This document shows, piece after piece, positions 14,301-27,100 of a stretch of DNA of 64,000 nt. This stretch comes from Morchella semilibera. Taxonomy: Eukaryota > Ascomycota > Pezizomycetes > Pezizales > Morchellaceae. The stretch's first letter is position 1. Every line of letters starts with the position of its first letter. The position numbers were made by a program, and so were the translations under genes. Location: the NCBI GenBank assembly GCA_009192285.1, contig WBVU01000003.1, forward strand, positions 2,759,973 through 2,823,972. The letters are read 5' to 3'. Under the pieces are notes generated by a model that saw nothing but the letters and a program-made list of their open reading frames with translations, ran no database searches and had not been told where the DNA came from.

Positions 14301-17300
14301 TATGTTCCGCAAAAGCGAGCCTTCATCGCCAGTGTTAGGTACTGCCGCAGACAACACCCCAGAGCTATATGAATCTCAACATGGTTCGTTGTACGATCTT
14401 TCAGAGCAGATATATGGGATTCCAGATATCCCAGATAGAGAGTACACATCTTTATCCCCAATTTTTGAAGAGTCTTCGGTATCAGCGGCGAGTAGGGCAG
14501 CCTCTGCCACGGCGGGTGATTTTAGTCGTTCGGCATCACCTGAGGTTTCGCGAGTGACCCCTATTGACCGCCCACAATCACAATATGATGGCTCTTTCGG
14601 GCCTAGGGACCACGATGGTGCGGCCTCAACAGGAGCTGTGCTGCCAACAATTGAAGAAATGATTCCGGAAGGTCTCCGACAAGAACTACAGCCTCTTACT
14701 CCCGAACAGGATTTTGAAGACCAGCAGTCTGAGGCCCGGCTAACCCTTGTGGAATATGAGAGAAAACCTGAGGCCCATACAGCTCCGAGTGAATTTGCGT
14801 CTGCCCAGATTGAATCTCAGAGCCTCGACCTTCCCCAGGACAAACCCTCACCCACATGGGAGCCTGATTTTGTGCCTACGGAGAAAAACCTAAATCCCGG
14901 GAGTCAAGAAAACGAGCAAACGAGCGAAGACGAGTCCTATCACGAATCAGATGTTCAAACCGACCCTATCAACCCCCATGTGATTGATCTCCCGCAGACA
15001 AATGAGGATATATCCATCGAGGCAGCCGGTATTCCCTTACCCGAAGATGAAGAGAGTTGGGACTGCCTGAGTAATGAATCAGTGGAACCCATTGGGGGAG
15101 TGCGAGAACCCAACATCGAGCAATCATCTGGAGAACAAACCCCGGTATACAAACTACCCTCTAATATTTACTCTAAGGGTTCCAACCACCATTCATCTTC
15201 CGTCAAGGCCTCTCCCGTCAAGGCCTCTCCCGAGACCCTAGAGACTATGAGTGCCATTGTAGAGCGAGAAATCGTGCCATTGCCCGAGGATTCCCCAATT
15301 ATAATTCCCAAGGAGCCTGAAATGACCGCTGAGACTGAAATTGTCGGAGGGCCTGCAGCTGGTTGGGCCCTCGAAACGATAGAGCTCGAGGAGCCAAATA
15401 TAGTGGGAGCTCCTGACTCTTCGCCAGAGGACACAATGCCAGAAGACGTTATCGAAACCGAAACTGAACTGAACCGCCACTCTGCGATTGCTTTTGAGCT
15501 CTCTCCAATTATTGAAACCGAAGAGGAACCGAATCTGGAGTACCTACCAAATTTCGAGGGCTTTTCTGCTTCAGCACCCGATCCTGGAATTACTAAAGCC
15601 TTTAAAGTTCCAGACCTAGAATCAGGAAACCTATCAAGACATGAGGGCTCTTCAGCTTCAAAGCCAGGGTACACAGTGACCGGAATGTTGAGCCAACGCC
15701 AGAAGGAGTCTGGTCCGTCAGAGGAGAACACTTCTTCAGGCGATACCATCCAGGCTGAACTCGAGCAGGAATCTATGACTGGACGAGATTTTGATGGTAA
15801 AACGGCACCGCCGGTCCCAGAAAGTGAGCCAGAGGTTTTCGAGCTACCTGATGCAGGCCCAATTTCCCCACCGCCTCTGGAAGGTGAACCCATTACAGCA
15901 GCAGAATCCATGGGGATAGCATCCGAGCACCATAGCGACAGTGACCAGCCAAATCACAAACTTCAGGGAGAGCCTGAGGTAGAATCAATAATTCGCCGGT
16001 TTTCTGTTGAAGGCATCCAAATCTCGCCGGTTTCTGTGAACAAACATGAAGGCACTGCTCTAGAAATAAACATAACACCATCCGAAAATGCCTTAACCAC
16101 CTTATCCTCGATTCCTGTAAAGCCTAAGGATACAAATGAGACCCAGATTGCTACTGAATCCGCCACTCAGGATGCATATGGGCCGATTAATGATGGGCAA
16201 CAAATTGAGGAACAGCCTATCCATCAACAAAGATATAACACGCCTCCTCCATTGGAGGTTGAAGTAAGTGAACTATTATGATTTTACCTATCTTTTACTA
16301 ACGAGCTTACTATATTTAGTCAATGATTCCTAGCACACAATTTGAATTTGGCGAATATATTGAAACCCCAGCAACGAAAACAGAAAACGACACAAAGGTA
16401 GATGAGGATGATCAGGGGGAGAATGGGAATGGAGGGAAGGTGGTGAGGGGTAAAATAAAGGATGAGGGCCACGATAGAGTAAAAGAGCGGGTTGAAATCG
16501 CTGAAGATCTTGATCAGATACATGCTGAACCTATCACATTCGGGACGGGGGTCGACCTTTCCAGAGATAACCTTACACAAGCAGATATTCAAAAACCCGA
16601 CAATATCCCAGAAGAGACCGAGGACATTGAGAGTGACGCCTGGGAAGGGGTAAAACTTGAAATGCCATCTGAGGTTGAACAGGGATTCGTGCCAATCTTA
16701 AGGGAAGGGGACGCCGCTCGGACAGACCACCAAGACTTAGCCACTTCCGACTACACCGTTCCCCAATCCGAGCAGTCTCCCGTTTCTGAGCAGCTCCCTA
16801 TTGCCGAACAGCATACTACGCAGTCTCCCGCCGCCGAACAGCCCATATCCCCTGACGGGCAAAATACGTTTGACTACATTCCCTCAATTGAGGACTCCAC
16901 CCTTAACCATAGTACTAATGTTCAAACTGGACACACAATCGGTATTGATATAGAGTCTCAGAATGGTGCCTCAATCAGTGAGAGTGGAAGAGAACAAGAA
17001 GGAGCCGCTTTTGAGGAGTCGGTTTTCGAGAAACCTTTGTTAGATAAAGAGGTGCAGGAGGGAGGGGAAGAACAAACCGAGAGCCATTACTCTCAAGGAG
17101 ATGATGGGAATTTTCCAGCTGAACGCGAATTTACCACCGAGCCTCCGGCCCGGCAAACACAGCCTAGTAGTCAACTTGAATACCTTTCACATCCCGTGGA
17201 ACCCGCGTTAACCTTGGAGACTGGACCTACCCTTGAAGAAGTAGTAATCTTTGGGCCGGGAACCCGTGGGGGTATCTATCTTGAAGGAGGAAATGCCACT

Positions 17301-20300
17301 CAGGAGGACATGGAGGTCAAATCGCTCGCCAAAAACGAAGGGGGCCCAGTCGAGGAAAAAAGAGCAACAAATCCCCAGGAGCCCAACCAGTTCCAACCAG
17401 CGTCTCCTTGGCTCGAAGGTTTTGTCGATATGTTCAACCTTCCATCGCCACAGAGTACCACTACCATTGATAATACCACTAGACCTTTAGAGGATGGGGA
17501 AGTCGTAATAGAGAATGATCACATAGTTGAAGATACCGGGTACGAAGAATTCAAGGAAGCCTCTGAACACCCAGAAGTTTCTGTAAGCGTCCAAGCCTCG
17601 CCCAAATCTTCAAAAGTTCTAGTTGGATCCGAAGCTCTTTTGCCATCCTTTGGACCTGCTCTCCCGGAAAATACCGAGCCCTTGACTATTTATTCCGCAG
17701 CACAAGAGGAGCACTCTCTTGGCGATGTAAGGGGGGAAGGTAAAGGGGACGGCCTCGAAAAACATTCTTTAGAGCAGTCAGAATCGTTCAAAGATCTTTC
17801 AGCACCACCTCCACCTGAGGAGCCAGCGGCCATCAAGATACCCGCCGGGGCTGGAGACGCTGGTGTTATCGAACCGGAGCTACATATCGATGTCCCAGAG
17901 ACTGCCGCCGAGCTGACTGTACTTCCACAAGAAATCAAGATTGAGGAGGATGGTAAGATCAAATTTGCATGCCCTTACAATATTATTACTAATTGATTAT
18001 AGCGTATGCCCCGAAAGAAGATTTGGCTCCTAGCGAGGATGATAAAGTAACCACCACAGAACCTTTACCACCCTCTACCCCCAATTTCGGGGTCGAACAA
18101 ATTGAAAGTATTGCAGAGATTGGACAACGAAGTATCTACCTCGAAAGTGAGGATAGTTTGAAACAGTCTCCGGTTGAGGTAGAAGCATTTGCCAAGCCAC
18201 CCAGCGTCCAGGAACCTACCTATGAATTTGTACAAGCAGCACAAATTGCCGAGTTTCAACCCAGTGAGTTGAGCAGGCCTACCTATCCTATCAATGTCGC
18301 CGAGAAGATCTACAAGGGTAATGGGGAGCAGGGTCAACTCCAAGAAAGCCTGATACATGACTTAAAGGAAGAGGAACCATCTGCCAAGGCATCCCAAAAT
18401 CCTGTCATCGCCTCGATTTCGATTCCTGAAACAGAAGCCAAACAGTCCGGACCGCTTTTATTTAACGAGAAGGAGAACCAACCCTTCCTGAATGATGCTG
18501 AGGAGGATATCTTATTCAACGTTAACCAGGATAAGAACGAATACCAAGTGCCGCTGCCGACTTCAGGGGGCCTTGACCTGTCATATCAAATTCCCGAGGA
18601 GCTTGTTGAGTATATCCCTACTCCTGTAACCGCAAAGTCAAAATCCCGCGATGTTCCAAGCGCTTCTATCGAGGAGAGCGCATCAAATACTAAGGCTAAG
18701 GAAGAAACCCTATCGCCTCGAAAGGAAAACGACCTTCATAAGTCCGAAGTTGTTCAAGGTCAAGTTATGGGATATGAATCAGTACCAATGGAAACTAGTC
18801 TATCCGTGGCATCAGTACCAATGACGCCTACGTTGTCAGAAGTTAATAAGAGAAGGTCCAAGAAGGCGAGACAGAGGGAAAAGAAGAGGAAGTCACTTCA
18901 AGGGGTTGATATTTCCGGATCTTCTGTAGCCAGCCCCGAAAAGCCAGCGGCTCCAAGCGCTGGGGAGCCAAAGGCAACCCCAACAGAGGGTGGATCTCTC
19001 GTTACTAAAACTCAACCAGAGGCACCAGGGGTGAGCCCGAAAAAGAATTCAGGGAGCGAAGTAATTGGGAGTGTTGAGCATGGAGAGAATAATCGGGGAG
19101 CTGAAAGCACGAGGGAGGGACCAAAGCAGTAAGGATGGAATTTATAACTCATCCACAAGAAAGATCACTAACTTCATATTTAGGGAGGATAAATCACCAG
19201 AGGCAAACCGTCAGGATAACCGGGACCAGCTCACACACGGCCACTACCAGAATTCAATAGTAGATAATTCAAACTTAATATCATCCATCAGTACGACAGG
19301 GTTAGAGGGGCCAAATCAAGATGGGAGCAAAAGTGTAGAATCCCATGTAGCCCACCCAGAGTCGTCGATATATCTTCATAGAGCAACAAATCCTGTTGAA
19401 GAGTCCGTGGTCAGCCAGTCTTCAGCTGCACTTGACATCTCGGCCCCAGTAGTCCAACCAGAATCAGATGCCCCGGAGGAGGAGGAATTAAAGGGAAGGC
19501 TAGGATCTGTATCTCTCGTATCTCCACCACCACTCACCCACCAACTTACTCCTTCTTCGCCATCCCTGGAAACGCCTGCGCTACACATTGGGGATTCACT
19601 TGAACTTTCTCCAAAGCCAGATCCCCGCCCAAGTACTCCCCGGGCCCCTCAAATTGTAGTCAATTCGATAGACTCGCCCAATGGTCCCGACATTCTTCCG
19701 TTTCCTGAACGCCGCTCGCCCAAAGTAGACGTTGCTCACCTGCGCCTACCATCTAACATCCCCCGAGACTCCGGCCTTCCCCAAATATTGCGACAGGGAT
19801 CCTCGGAAAGTCAGTCTACTAGTGGTGTGCTACTATCGGGGCCTCAAAATTTCGCGTCTCCAGATCTATCGGTAACCTCGACCACACATAATATTAGCAC
19901 TCCTAGTACTAGAATATACGATGACCCAGAGGACGAGGACCCGGGTTTATCATCTTTTGGTGACGGCGAACTCCAAGGAATCCCAGTCGCTCAAGTTGGT
20001 CTCCGTAGCCCAATGTTCACTTCAGGCTCCAATCCTCAAAGTTTCCTTAAAGCAAATGCCCAGAGTCAACACCCATCTCAAGACATCGACATCGATGGGG
20101 TTACTCCAGTGGTCGAGGAAAACAAGAAGCTCCAATTGGCACCGTCGCCGCCATTTGAGGGAGAGCCACAAGAAGAGGCTAATCAGGGCAAAGACGGGGA
20201 AGAGGGAGAAGAGGGTTGGAATTCACTTTCTTGGATTGCTCGGCAATTCAATCGCTAACAGTTATCCGGAATAGGGATTGAGCTTAGAGGGGATCATGGT

Positions 20301-23300
20301 TCCCATGATACAGTGAGTTTTCTGTCTATTCAATACATAGATAAGGTAGCTAACTTGCCAAAAGACTGTCATTACCGCAATAGAAAACGAAGCCGCTCAG
20401 TCTGATAATCATGAAATATCTACAATTAATACAACCCCTCAATTTTCTCTTAATTCCAAGGAAGCCGAACCAGTATCAAAACCAGAAAGCACAAGCACGT
20501 ATCAAACTGTGAACGCCGAGGATTTCCTATCTCAAACTAGTACCAATAATTTTAAAACCCCAACAGCATTGCCAACCGCCCCACCAACTTCCGACCCATA
20601 CACCGAAAATTATACCACCGTTGAACCTTTTTCTGGGAGCCGAACCAAAAGCTCACCAACTATAAATACTCAGAAAACACTATCGCCCGAACAAGCACAT
20701 CTTAGTCGAACAAATTCCACTGATTCGTCTTCCACCTCCGAGGGGGTGTCTCTGCAACCATCTATATCGTCTCCTGTCCTAGAAAACCCCCCCCAAACAA
20801 TTCAAAAAAACCCTAAACCTCCACCATCAGAAACTGGAAGTCAGGACGAGGATACCCATATTCCACCATCTGAAGCCTCATTAACACCTCCACCGCCTCT
20901 CACACACTCATCTTCGTTTGAATCGGCAATTGAATTCTGGAAGCGCCGATCGCTCCTTAGCACCGCAGACTCAATACCAACACCTCAACTGAGCCCATTC
21001 GCCGAATCTGGAATTTCTCTACCAATTTCTATTCTCCCAAAATGTAATAGCTAGCCCTATCCCCCCTGCATGCCTTTAATGACTAATCAATTGCGTGTCG
21101 AGTAGCACGAAGATCCTCTTCTGTCCGGCCCCATTCCCTGGTTGAACAAGCCTCGGAGCCCCTAAATACAAAAGCAAAGGAAAACTCGGTTAATACTATC
21201 AAGGCCACATCACCTCAGGCGCCTCTCGAATCGAGCTTAGAAAACGAAAATATCAAGAACAAAGCCACAGGTAAATTTTTTTATCATACCGTTAATTCCC
21301 CTCTCTGACACTGGAACATTACGTGTAGTTGAAGCAGATCAGTCGTACCAGCTATCCGACCGACAGGGGTCCGACAAAAACAAAGCACAGGTTGAGATCG
21401 ATCTTCAGGCGCCAGCTTCGCTTGCCTCAAACCAAGACCGGCGCTTATCTCAGACTGTAAGCCTTCAGAGTCAAGACTCGTGCGACTCGCTTCAAACAGT
21501 AATTATTACTAAAGACGACCGTGCACCCTCCCCTTCTAACTCTGATCTGATTCGCGACCCGGCTCTTCCTGGAAAAAACCAAGACCCTGGAAAGGTTGTC
21601 TCGGAAACCGAAAAATTAGAAACCCCAGAAAGGAATATTTCGAATAAACCCTACGAAAGTGTATTTGGCGGGCCGGCTAGAGAGCGAAGAATATCAGACC
21701 CTTTCTTGAGCAAGGAGGGTACCCAAATTAATAATCTTCAATCATTCCAGCTCTCGCAGAGAGTTCTCGATCAACCTCTCACATATTCAGAGAAACCGCT
21801 TGCAAAGGGGGAAGTAAGAGACAGCCTTGGATCTCCCGTTAAGCTCTCCCACCCACCAAAACAGGGCCTCTCTACCATCATCGAACAGAAGCCTGAGGAA
21901 TTCGTGAAGCCGGCTCTGCTCAGATCCAGTACAACAAAAGAACGTGATTTTACTCGTTCCGAAGAATTCGTAAAGCCAAGCCTCCCCAGATCGAAGACAG
22001 CAAAAGAGCGTGATTTCATTTCTTCCGAAGACTTACTATCGCGTCTCCCAACACATCGGCCGCTTCAACGGGCCAAGAGATTAACTCCACTCATACGATC
22101 TTCAACCTCTCCTCAAATAACACCAGTTCCCTTAGAGAAAATGGATGTACTAAAAAGAGGCGAACGGAGAAGAGCCGCCCCTCCACCCCTGAGGCGCGCA
22201 GGTAGTCAACTCGATAGTCCCAATGCAAGTACTGAACATATTATTTTCGGGGGAGGCGACTATCAGCCCCAGCAAGGAAAGGTACTACGGAAAGCCGACC
22301 TATACGTAAGTTACCTTTTTTCTTCAGCCGCCGTATTTTTGATTCAAAACTTATACCTTCTAGGAATCATGGGGAGAAGCTAGCGAACCAAAATCGCCGA
22401 CTCGGCCACCAAGTATAAGAAGAAGGCAGAGTATGCAAATTGTTGAACTGGAGAGTCGTCTAGAGGGCATTGCCGCAGAGAATACTAGCTTAATCCAAGA
22501 AAAGGCCAATATCGAGAAAACACTCTCTGAATCAATTCAACGCCATAAGGAAGACACAGCGATCTTCACCAAAGAAATCGAAGAAAAGAAGGTACTCCTC
22601 ACAGAAAAGGATAGCGAGATCACAGAATTGAGGAAAAAACTCGAATATTACCATACAGAGGTCCAGAGGCTTAGTCAGGCGAACAGCAGCCTCAACAAGA
22701 CAAACACAAGTCTCTCAACATCTTACAAGTTTAGTTATGGAGCTCTAGCCGGCAAGTACGAACGCAAACGTGAACAGCTCACTACATTATCAAAAGAGCA
22801 CTCTGAGCTCCAAGCTAGTTTTGCAGAAGTGCAAGCAACCATGGAGAACGTTATTCGCAACCAATTAAAAGAGAAAGATTCAGAACTTGAAAGGTTGCGA
22901 AACGAGTTGGCCAAGGCTAGGGAAGAAGTGCGTAAATTGCAGGAGCAAGCCACAACAAGACAAGACAATAAATACCTTGATACAAAGGACCTGCACCATT
23001 TCTCTAGCTCATGTCAGCAACTCTATAGCTCGCTCAAGATCTGGTGTAACCAATTCTCGAGCTTCTCTCTTGGAAAGAAGTGTGTCCATGTTCACAGACT
23101 GAAAGATGAGGCTGTCAGGGACCGAGTGGAGCATGTTATGCTTGACGATAGAGGTGTTCGAAAAATGCTTAAGGATGAGAATAAGAGGTCCGAGGTTTTT
23201 ATGGCAATTACTATGAGGATGATATGGGAGCATGTGTTCACACGATACCTCTTTGGATTGGAAGTCGATGAACGGAAGAAGCTAATCTCTATAGAAACGA

Positions 23301-24110
23301 CCTTGGCCGAAGTTGGTGCGTACAAATATACTATTTCTTAGATGGAGAAATCGCTAATCAAATAAACGTAGGATTACATGAAGCTGTTCACCAATGGCGA
23401 TCTACGACTTTGACGCTCCTTTCAACTAGACCAGCTATCAAAGCCAAGAGTGAGGTAGATACAGAGGAGATTGTTCAGACAATATACAACCTTCTAAACT
23501 TCCTTCTTCCACCCCCACTTCAGTACCGTGGCCTATCACTGGAGTCACTTCGTAGCATTGTACAACACTCTGTTCAACTAGCTGTTGAGATGCGAACCCA
23601 GCGTGCCGAATACGTTATGAAACGCCCACCCCGGCCTGACTACGATGACCAAGGCGAGGTAACCAACACGGTACCCTTCGTAGCTTCTAGCATGCAGAAT
23701 CGCGGGTCAGAGCCTGTCTCAGCTCAAGAACTCGAGGATGAGGGCGCAACAGTCAAATTAATCCTGTTCCCACAAGTTATCCGTCGCGGCAACGAGTATG
23801 GGAGAACTACGACACCGAGGTTACTGTTTTGCCAATGCAGGTACTCGTGAATAGGCCCCAGCTCAGGTCAGAATCTCGCGCCTCCAATAAATCAGTTAGC
23901 TCCGCTTGGAGGGAACATCATCATGGGGGTGTATCGAGATTAACGCCAATCACAGACTCCAGCCCTATGGAGACTCCAAAGACTACTCCTGAGAAGGCGA
24001 AGGTTACTGCGCAGAGTATCTTGCCTGTGATACCTGAGCAGACAATACGGCTTGTTCAAGAGGATGTGGCGGTGTCAAGAGGGTACCCGTTTCCGAACAT
24101 TGAAGATTGA
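2337..24110 (+). CDS. Giant leashin-like (Woronin-body tether candidate) coiled-coil/repeat protein, about 7,000 aa, 14 exons
   Basis: Exons: 2337-5018, 5117-9611, 9664-9750, 9802-9957, 10022-16263, 16320-17952, 18003-19128, 19184-20214, 20275-20312, 20365-21043, 21106-21270, 21329-22305, 22364-23315, 23372-24110. All 13 junctions keep phase, and introns are 50-98 bases. Order along the protein: a Pro/Gln/Asn-rich N-terminus with a short ordered block (residues about 195-275); Ser-rich and Ser-Gln/Ser-His repeats (about 756-818); a long Glu/Lys/Arg/Gln coiled coil (about 1085-1735); 25-residue repeats with core ETSEEFEKKSQQ (about 1860-2018); about 4,400 residues of acidic, Pro/Ser/Glu-rich disorder; a second coiled coil (about 6460-6640); and a compact C-terminal domain (about 6645-6910). 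Giant size with conserved ends around a long variable middle is the pattern of leashin (LAH), which tethers Woronin bodies to the cortex or septal pore. That identity is inference. A one-base frameshift is likely near 23800, and the eighth intron has a weak donor. It could be two genes, as reported for Neurospora lah. Confidence 0.62.
4603..4790 (+). repeat. In-frame CAGTCT hexanucleotide array coding Ser-Gln/Ser-His repeats
   Basis: CAGTCT and variants (CATTCA, CACTCT, CGGTCT, CAGGCA) repeat in register with the reading frame of exon 1. They encode alternating Ser with Gln or His, residues about 756-818 of the giant protein. Every unit is six bases, so copy-number change would not shift the frame. 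Confidence 0.9.
8021..8490 (+). repeat. 75-bp tandem repeat coding a 25-residue ETSEEFEKKSQQ unit
   Basis: Units begin at 8087, 8162, 8237, 8312, 8387 and 8462 with exact 75-base spacing. A shorter diverged copy starts at 8021 (66 bases before the first full unit), and the last unit is partial. Each codes for a 25-residue block with a charged ETSEEFEKKSQQ core followed by a Ser/Asn/Pro linker and an A-I-A-I end. Copies differ by few substitutions, so the expansion is recent or homogenised. Confidence 0.93.
20215..20364 (+). other. Two introns flanking a 38-base micro-exon in the giant gene
   Basis: The frame of exon 8 meets a stop at 20256-20258, yet the same frame reopens and joins exon 10 through a good intron at 20313-20364 (donor GTGAGT, branch GCTAAC, acceptor AAAAG). 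The simplest way to remove the stop is an intron at 20215-20274: weak donor GTTGGA, branch CGCTAAC, acceptor ATAG. It is 60 bases long, like its neighbours, and keeps the frame. That leaves a 38-base exon at 20275-20312. If this intron is not spliced, the protein ends here at about residue 5,830. Confidence 0.5.
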
Positions 24111-27100
24111 TGATCTGATGAGTACTAGATGAGAGAAAGAGTTAGATGGTTAATATGGGCGTATTGTAAGCTATAGTTTGCTTTTGGTCATGGTTTATTC
24201 TCTATCTTGTTTTATGGTTTTTCTGCATTTCATGTTTAGCTATTATTTGGTTTCTTGCCTTTGTGCCTAATACTGCCTCCCGTTTTTAATCCATGTAAAG
24301 GTGGTTTATATACCCTGTACATTTTTGATTTTGTTTCTTGCGTTATTTTTGCTCAGTGGTCAAAAACGAAAAAAAAAAAATGTTTTTTATTGCTTCACCT
24401 TTTGTATTAAATGGATTTTTCTTTCCCTTGTTCGGATGAGGTGGTGGTTTGGGGTGGGATCTCTGGACATTTTAGTTGGCTCTTAAGATTTTTCGCCCGG
24501 CTACGTAATAATGTTTCTCCTATAAGACTTCTCAATCATTGCTGCCAAGTATTGTCTCTCGCGCACGATACCAGTGAAAATGGTTTTTGGGTGTAAAATG
24601 ACCGTCGCTTGACTATAATACACCTATTGAGCCAGTGATTATGATTCTGCGGGTCTTAGGTCTGGTGGGGTCGCCAACTGAAACAAAACTTAATTTCACC
24701 CCAAGTCTTCTACGTAAAGTACATCAGCTGCAGTGCTATATATGGTCCGGATGCCAGTCTCAAAATAACCAACCTTAAATTTCACTCAGTCCAACCTGTT
24801 TACAGGAAATTTCATCCTAAAAAGTTTCTCCTAAAGAGTTTTTGGGGTGCTTGTCACAGAAATTGGTCGCGCGTGGAATGGGCGTCCAATTTCGCATTAG
24901 GGTTAGGTATAATAGGGCTAGGTACATGTATTCACAGCTCTCCGGCCCACTATTAGTCTATATCCAACATGACTTCGCACTTTGAGTACTTCAGTTGCTA
25001 GATAAGTCAGATTTTCGTTATTGGTCTAATTATCACTACTACTAGCCCGACATGATTTGGTTGCTGGCAGGTGCAAGTGATGATGACTGGTCGTTTTGTA
25101 TTCACAATTGATGCAAACCAGGACTGGTGCCTCTTGGAAAATGTTTGCGCTCTGAGTATAACTCGAGACAATGACCTCACTGGTCGGGGAAAGAACACCA
25201 ATGCCTGCCGGTTGCGAGATGTGAGCAAAAAAGCAAATTGGGAACGCTTACGAAGTTATGAGCAGCTGGATGACCAAGTTGGTTACTGGCTTTTAATTTT
25301 GTTATGGGTTTTGTAAAAAGTAAATGACATTCTTAAGAGATCAATTAGATGTTTCGCACTCTGAAAATACGTCTACATGTACTTAGTTAGAAACAATGAC
25401 GCATCATGGGTGCTGTACGTGCGCGAGTGGATATATGTTCATGAATACAGTCATCAAACCAGTAAATATGTCTCTATGTGCCATATGTAAATTATTTATA
25501 AATTAACAAAAAACAGTCATGTGTAAATTGAGTCATGATACATCACTCGTCTATTATATCACCCTCCCTAGTTTATGATCGACTAATTTATCGACTACAT
25601 GCATGCCCTCCTTAGTTAAATTATTATAGTGTTAAGCACTGTCTTCGAGAGCTACTTGCTCAGCTGTAGAGGGTTGTTCGGCGAGGTCGAGGGCTGAGTA
25701 TAGGCGAGTGATCGAGTATGATGTTTCCGTTTATATAAAAAAAATTCTATAACCTATAAGGTACGTAATCCCTAGCCCTTATCAGTACTGTAACTGGTGT
25801 ATAAATAAAATATGAGCTACGTATTTTTGGTCTAGATATCAAAAGGAATTGAGTAAAACAAAAACATTACCCCGGCTTGGGCTCGGGCGAAGATCCCCCT
25901 CTCACAGTTCTTTCCCCTACATGATGGTTTCTAGGCACGCTACCATTACACTACCAAAGCACATCTGCACATGAAATACATTGAACTCGGCCGGCCTTAC
26001 GTTAGCACGTAGGTAACTCGGCGATGGGGTATTGGAAGAGGTTTACGTTGGTAGTGACTACGTAGTGTATATGTATAAGGGCTACATATAGTCTCCTCTT
26101 AAGCATCATTGCGAGGGCGTGCCGCTTCTAACTAAGTATGTGGAAGAATCGCCCATGAGCCCCTTTTCTCCAACCACGCCGGAGATATATTAGGTGGTCT
26201 ATTAGAGGCTATACTTTATCTATAAATTAAACTACCCCCGAACCAGTACGACGATGAAGGCTCTCCACTCAGAACCTTTTATGCCGAAGGCGTTGATAGG
26301 GAAAAAATAGTAAGGTCACTAGGCTTAAGTCCCTTCAGAATAAGAAAACCCCAAGGCGTTGGGGGTGTGGGGTACCATCTTTACGGACATCAGACATGGG
26401 GGATAGAGACTGAGAGGAACGTTCGTGGGAGTCAACAGTACAGGAGAATGATGTCTCTAATTACGGCCCCAGCGCAAGGATACGATGATCATGAGCCGCG
26501 CGCTAGAGGGCCCAGGAGGAGAGGATGCCACCATAAAATCCCTCCCTCTTGTCCCTGAGAGATAAAGAGATATCTTGTTATAAAGAGCCTGGGAAAGTAT
26601 TAAATTACGACGTTGTATAACATCTCTCCTCCTAATAAACTTTATAGTTCCGAAAAACCGAGTGAGTATTCATGATTGCCTTGTTTGAGTTGGCCTTAAC
26701 CGCCGTACTTCTATCTACTATAGTGAGCTGTGTTTGACTCCGATCAACGATCAATGTGAGTCAAGGTACTCACATTTTAGGTACGACCTAATCACAAAAC
26801 TAACACCCTAAACCCTTACTAGGATGATAGTTATAGAGAGGAGGCGACGCGCACGTGTTTGGCCATATCCACCACCACAATCTCAGCTGGTGGCGGTTAA
26901 CTTATGAGTCGGGTCAGGCTGAGCTTCTGGAAGGTAATTCAACTGCATCACGCGCATACACTGACTAGGAAAGATGTCCCTTGCGTGGACCCACCTCGGG
27001 ACTGTTGCTATAGTTCAAGGGAGATTATATACCCATATAAGAGAAGGTATAGATGCCTAAAGCTACGAGACAGACTGATATACCAGTTTAATTATAGGAG

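Noticed and set aside
15168-15911. Minus-strand frame of 247 codons inside the giant gene
   Set aside because: It is an antisense shadow of exon 5, which is phase-linked to its neighbours on the plus strand.
23659-23697. Possible 39-base intron (GTAACC...ATGCAG) before the C-terminal frameshift
   Set aside because: It is shorter than any other intron in the window and a multiple of three, so it would not repair the frame near 23800.
24895-24910. TTAGGGTTAGG word resembling telomere repeat, with others near 62395 and 63889
   Set aside because: There are only one or two units at each place, so they are more likely chance than an interstitial telomere or chromosome end.
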